Below, piece by piece: positions 31,896 through 33,652 of a DNA stretch of 33,652 nucleotides. The notes below the pieces were generated by a model. That model was not told where the DNA came from and made no database searches. It was given only the letters and a program-made list of their open reading frames with translations. Numbering within the stretch: the first letter of the stretch is position 1; every line of letters begins with the position of its first letter. Source of the DNA: Lachnospiraceae bacterium MD329. Its GTDB lineage: Bacteria; Bacillota; Clostridia; UBA1381. Location: NCBI GenBank assembly GCA_010206265.1, contig VIQV01000017.1, positions 9,886 to 43,537 of the forward strand, written 5' to 3'. The translations under genes were made by a program, and so were the position numbers.

Positions 31896-33563
31896 ATGGA
31901 AAATGAAAAAGCAAGCTATTTTGAAAAAACGAAAATTACATCGGCGGGCTTAAGACTGATACATAAATTGATTATGATGGGTGAGCCGTTAGTCATTACA
32001 AAAGCGGTAATCGGTGACGGAATATCAGAACAAGACCCTGTTACTATTACAGAATTAGTACACGAAATACCGTCACGGCAAACAGGACAGGAAGGAACGT
32101 CTGCGATAGTAGACTTACAGATGTATATGCCGGAGGACGAACAAACAATAATTGCCCGTGTACGTGTGCAGAATGGCGATACCGAATTTATACCTGCCGA
32201 AGTAAGACTTTCAGAATTTAACGCGCATAAGAATGCGGAGGAACTCGACCACCCTGACAAGAGCGTACAACAACGTCATATTGCTGATGGCGCGGTAGGT
32301 ACAACGCAATTAGCTAAAGGTGCGGTTAATAATGTGCGTATAGGTAATAATGCGGTAGACGCAAGGACAATTAAAAACGGGGAAGTCACGAAAGCGAAGT
32401 TAGATACGGAGCTACAAGGTAAAATTGAGAGCATTACAGATGATTATAATGATTTGAAGAATAAACCGAATATCGAACAAAATTCACTATCGCCCGAAGG
32501 GGATAGAATAACTACTAATTTATCAGTGGGAGATAGGGCAGTAGGAGATTATGGACAATGCTCGCTTTCGGTTGGAAGAAGTCATATAGCAAGTGGTGAC
32601 GATACATTGGTTACAGGGTACAGCAATGAAGTATTAGCAATGATGTCGGCTATTATTGGCTCAGAATTTTCCAAAGTGTGCAATTATCGTGCTGTCGTGG
32701 CTGGCGGAAGCGAGAATGAGGCGTCGGGAGAAAATGCGGTTGTTCTTGGCGGTTCACATAACATTGCAAGTGGTTTTGCGGCGGTTGTGCTTGGCGGTAA
32801 TCAGAATAAAGCATTGATGGAACAAGTGAAAATGGGACATTACAGCACAGACGGTACGGCTGGCAAAACAACAGGGGTTGAAGGTGACGCGCTTATGGTT
32901 GGCAATGGTTCAAGCGATACAAACCGCTCTAACGCATTTAGAGTAGCCTATAACGGCAATGTATACGGTTTAAAAGCGTTTAATTCAACGGGTGCTGATT
33001 ATGCAGAAATGTTTGAATGGACTGACGGAAACCCGAATAATGAAGATAGACGCGGACTGTTTGCATATATTGAAAACGGGAAAATGCGTCTTGCGACAGC
33101 AGAAGATACGGACAAATGCCGACTGGGTGTTATAGCAGCTACTCCGGCAGTAGTTGGAGATAACTATGATGATAATTGGTGCGGAAAGTATTTAACAGAT
33201 GTTTTTGGTGCGATACTAACGCAAAAGGTACATTATGACGCAGAATATAAAACAGTAGAATATGTTGACCCGCAAACGGGAGAGCCTGTAACTCGTCAAA
33301 TTTGTGTTCGTGAAGAATGCGATGTAACTGAACCAGTATTAAACCCTGATTATGATTCGGAACAGATATATATTCCGAGAGCTGAACGTCCTGAATATGA
33401 TTACTGGAGTTTTTGCGGAAAACTTGTAGTTATTGATGACGGTACTTGCGAACCGAATGGATATTGTTATCCGTCAGAAAATGGAGTAGCCACATCAACA
33501 GAAAGCGGTTTTTACGTTATGGAACGTCTTGACGATACACATATCAGGATATTGTTGAAGTAG
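31896..33563 (+). CDS. Tail fibre with C-terminal Peptidase_G2 self-cleaving domain
   Basis: 555 aa. N-terminal tail-collar domain (YFEKTKITSAGLRLIHKLIM, ~5-130) for baseplate attachment, a stalk of short repeats (HIADGAVGTTQLAKGAVNNV; IGNNAVDARTIKNGEVTK), YadA-head-like repeats (ASGENAVVLGGSHNIASGFA), then from ~355 the NSTGADYAEMFEW box of Peptidase_G2/IMC autocleavage domains, which trim a C-terminal chaperone from phi29-like and other phage fibres. Host-binding is inferred. Starts 3 bases after the XkdU-like stop. Confidence 0.85.
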   Translation: MENEKASYFEKTKITSAGLRLIHKLIMMGEPLVITKAVIGDGISEQDPVTITELVHEIPSRQTGQEGTSAIVDLQMYMPEDEQTIIARVRVQNGDTEFIPAEVRLSEFNAHKNAEELDHPDKSVQQRHIADGAVGTTQLAKGAVNNVRIGNNAVDARTIKNGEVTKAKLDTELQGKIESITDDYNDLKNKPNIEQNSLSPEGDRITTNLSVGDRAVGDYGQCSLSVGRSHIASGDDTLVTGYSNEVLAMMSAIIGSEFSKVCNYRAVVAGGSENEASGENAVVLGGSHNIASGFAAVVLGGNQNKALMEQVKMGHYSTDGTAGKTTGVEGDALMVGNGSSDTNRSNAFRVAYNGNVYGLKAFNSTGADYAEMFEWTDGNPNNEDRRGLFAYIENGKMRLATAEDTDKCRLGVIAATPAVVGDNYDDNWCGKYLTDVFGAILTQKVHYDAEYKTVEYVDPQTGEPVTRQICVREECDVTEPVLNPDYDSEQIYIPRAERPEYDYWSFCGKLVVIDDGTCEPNGYCYPSENGVATSTESGFYVMERLDDTHIRILLK

Positions 33564-33576
33564 GAGTGTGTTTATT

Positions 33577-33652
33577 ATGGCTGAGAAAACAATTAACAAT
33601 TTCCAAATTCCCTCATACACAGAAAAAGCAGATATACCGGGTATGGTTCGCG
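33577..33652 (+). CDS. Start of a further tail-region gene, cut by the window end
   Basis: ATG 33577, preceded by TAGGAGTG. 25 codons are visible (start MAEKTINNFQIPSYTEKADI, frame open). Too short to assign; probably fibre-associated or a receptor-binding partner. Confidence 0.6.
   Translation, partial: MAEKTINNFQIPSYTEKADIPGMVR

Overview
This window is one contiguous, entirely plus-strand stretch of a contractile-tailed (myovirus) phage or prophage from a low-GC Gram-positive host, most likely a gut Clostridia member. The basis is AT-rich DNA, strong AGGAGG-type ribosome binding sites with ATG/GTG/TTG starts, sigma-A-like promoters, and a tail module ordered like the PBSX (Xkd) family of Firmicutes. 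An antirepressor suggests a temperate or formerly temperate phage, but no integrase, lysis or replication genes lie in the window.

Layout. (1) 1-4516: tightly packed small accessory genes: a hexapeptide-repeat protein open at the left edge, a PAPS-reductase-like ATP-pyrophosphatase, a Lar-type restriction-alleviation protein, a YopX-like remnant, two ASCH-like proteins and several phage hypotheticals. (2) 4598-5287: a sigma-like late regulator, then a near-consensus promoter followed at once by an intrinsic terminator. (3) 5348-7213: a three-gene cassette of ParB-like protein, DpdA-like guanine transglycosylase and YhhQ-type 7-deazaguanine transporter. It is predicted to import preQ0/preQ1-type bases and put them into phage DNA. 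(4) 7240-18636: packaging and head genes: small and large terminase, DUF935 portal, MuF minor head protein with an extra C-terminal toxin-like domain and a coupled candidate immunity gene, XkdF-like protease, scaffold, decoration protein, major capsid and connectors. (5) 18681-25922: sheath, tube, tail chaperone with a canonical -1 frameshift site, tape measure and LysM protein. (6) 25926-27985: an inserted cargo and regulatory block inside the tail operon: a zinc-ribbon membrane moron with its own promoter and terminator, then an RHH repressor with a palindromic operator in its promoter, a 47-aa protein and a BRO/KilAC-type antirepressor, closed by a terminator. (7) 28014 to the end: baseplate hub, XkdR/S/T/U-like baseplate proteins, a tail fibre with an autoproteolytic Peptidase_G2 domain, and the start of another tail gene.

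How it works together. The late regulator probably drives modification, packaging, head and tail genes as one block. DNA modification directly upstream of terminase, plus a Lar homologue, points to layered protection from host restriction. Several intrinsic terminators lie inside the late operon without an obvious following promoter, which implies read-through or antitermination. The most interesting elements are the salvage-only deazaguanine cassette with its promoter-attenuator leader, the MuF toxin/immunity pair, and the repressor-antirepressor unit inside the tail operon.
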